DNA of 14,527 nucleotides from an uncultured Sphingorhabdus sp. Its GTDB lineage: Bacteria; Pseudomonadota; Alphaproteobacteria; Sphingomonadales; Sphingomonadaceae. The position numbers and the translations under genes are program-made. This document shows, piece by piece, positions 13,896 to 14,527 of this stretch. The notes under the pieces are model-generated. The model made no database searches. It worked only from the letters and a program-made list of their open reading frames with translations, and was not told the DNA's origin. Every line of letters starts with the position of its first letter. Within the stretch, counting starts at the first letter, position 1. Where the stretch lies: assembly GCA_937873665.1 (NCBI GenBank), contig CALMYW010000304.1:1-14527 (forward strand). The letters are read 5' to 3'.

Positions 13896-14221
13896 GATGC
13901 AACCGCGAGATTGGCTCCAGACACCAACGGCCTGCCCAATCGGACGCCGTAGCCCACAGCGCATCAAGCAACGGCGCTGGCACTCTGATTACGCTAGAGG
14001 CAGCAAACTGTCGACCATCGCAGCGTACATTGCCTCCACCTCCGTTTGCGACGCAACGCGGCTATCAGGGCTATCAGCTGGTGCTGTCCGCCACGGTATT
14101 CCTCTCATGACGCGCTTCGAGCGACTTCAAGGTCCGAGTAGGGGAGGGGGGAGGGCGATTCACTGCCCAACGCGGGGTTTGCGACAATCCCTCACCCTCA
14201 CTCTGATGAAAGGCCCCTGCT
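13896..14221. other. Stretch without a recognisable gene
   Basis: A 193-residue plus-strand frame starts here at 13897 but has the composition of a random reading (Arg, Pro, Thr and Cys-rich, no motif) and overlaps the better-supported small gene at 14222. The minus-strand frames are no more convincing. The stretch has a short direct repeat, GGCTATCA, at 14060-14077 and a purine tract, GGGGAGGGGGGAGGG, at 14141-14155. It may be leader DNA of the downstream gene or decayed sequence. Confidence 0.4.
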
Positions 14222-14416
14222 ATGCCGACCACGTCGGAAACCTCCGCCGAGCGCAAACTCAACAGCTTCCAGCGCGCCTGGGAATATGCCTGCCGTCGGA
14301 GCGAGCGAGTCGGCTACCCCCAGATCATCGTACGAACCGGGCTTGTCGAACAGCCCTTCCTGGTCACCACAACGCCAGACAAAGACGCCGAGATTGCTGC
14401 ACAGGTCATGCCGTGA
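14222..14416 (+). CDS. Small hypothetical protein (64 aa)
   Basis: The frame encodes MPTTSETSAERKLNSFQRAW, then EYACRRSERVGYPQIIVRTG and LVEQPFLVTTTPDKDAEIAA. Its composition is protein-like: an amphipathic helix with charged residues, then strands and a C-terminal helix. A GAAAGG ribosome binding site lies 8 bp before the ATG. I do not recognise the family. It follows the origin region and could be the first gene of the next plasmid module, such as transfer, stability or a small regulator. A longer overlapping frame on the same strand is less protein-like. Confidence 0.5.
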   Translation: MPTTSETSAERKLNSFQRAWEYACRRSERVGYPQIIVRTGLVEQPFLVTTTPDKDAEIAAQVMP

Positions 14417-14527
14417 CAAAATACCCCGCCCGGAAACCCACTATTTTCTCAACCGGCAGGCGCCCGGAATGTCGTTAGCGTCCGCGCTCGTGGTGTAATT
14501 TCCGGTGTAGGCGATGGTGTATTCCGG

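Noticed and set aside
14141..14155. G-quadruplex in the purine tract
   Set aside because: Only three separated G-runs are present, so a standard four-run quadruplex is not supported.
14470..14527. Similarity of the window's right end (GTGGTGTAATTTC and neighbours) to the mucR-like gene at 25-55, in inverted orientation
   Set aside because: A 13-base match is expected by chance a few times in a window this size, and the surrounding similarity is patchy.
14438..14527. Minus-strand frame entering from the right edge (EYTIAYTGNYTTSADAN..., stop near 14438)
   Set aside because: Only about 29 codons are visible with no motif; real coding cannot be separated from chance.

Overview
The window reads as a piece of an alphaproteobacterial plasmid, most likely from a sphingomonad (Sphingobium, Novosphingobium, Sphingomonas or a relative). 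The evidence is a MucR/Ros-type regulator, a DUF1612-type HTH protein, a Rep_3 initiator with iterons, a small type Ib ParA partition pair and high-GC coding, together with a mobile catabolic segment. The taxonomic call is inference from gene families, not from a search.

Layout. (1) Positions 1-882: 5' part of a mucR-like gene running off the left edge, preceded by an SRAP (HMCES/YedK) gene that has lost its N-terminus and with it the catalytic Cys2. (2) Positions 883-5060: a catabolic segment between two near-identical inverted repeats of about 45 bp whose innermost 38 bp resemble Tn3-family ends. It holds a TauD-type dioxygenase and an SDR (minus strand), two overlapping SnoaL/NTF2-fold enzymes (plus strand), and a broken gene at each border: a 5'-truncated, frameshifted NTF2-like remnant on the left and a Baeyer-Villiger monooxygenase lacking its FAD-binding N-terminus on the right. 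(3) Positions 5074-9381: a small zinc-ribbon protein, a XamI-type restriction-modification operon (54-aa ribbon-helix-helix-like protein, adenine methyltransferase, endonuclease, each junction an ATGA overlap), and a tyrosine recombinase. (4) Positions 9507-14527: the plasmid backbone, with a DUF1612-type protein, a gene-free 370-bp stretch that is a candidate centromere, parA, a parB-like RHH gene, rep on the opposite strand, and an iteron origin followed by an AT-rich tract. A small unknown gene lies beyond it.

The most interesting signal is in the restriction-modification promoter (8174-8229). A perfect TTGACA -35 is followed by a spacer holding two GTCGAC hexamers as an inverted repeat, and a third GTCGAC lies between the -10 and the ribosome binding site. 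GTCGAC is the known recognition site of XamI. The promoter therefore appears to carry the system's own target sites just where the methyltransferase or the RHH protein could sense them.

The catabolic segment looks like part of an oxidative pathway for a cyclic or terpenoid/steroid-like substrate. It is divergently transcribed around a perfect 8-bp inverted repeat that overlaps the first SnoaL ribosome binding site. Its substrate cannot be read from the sequence.
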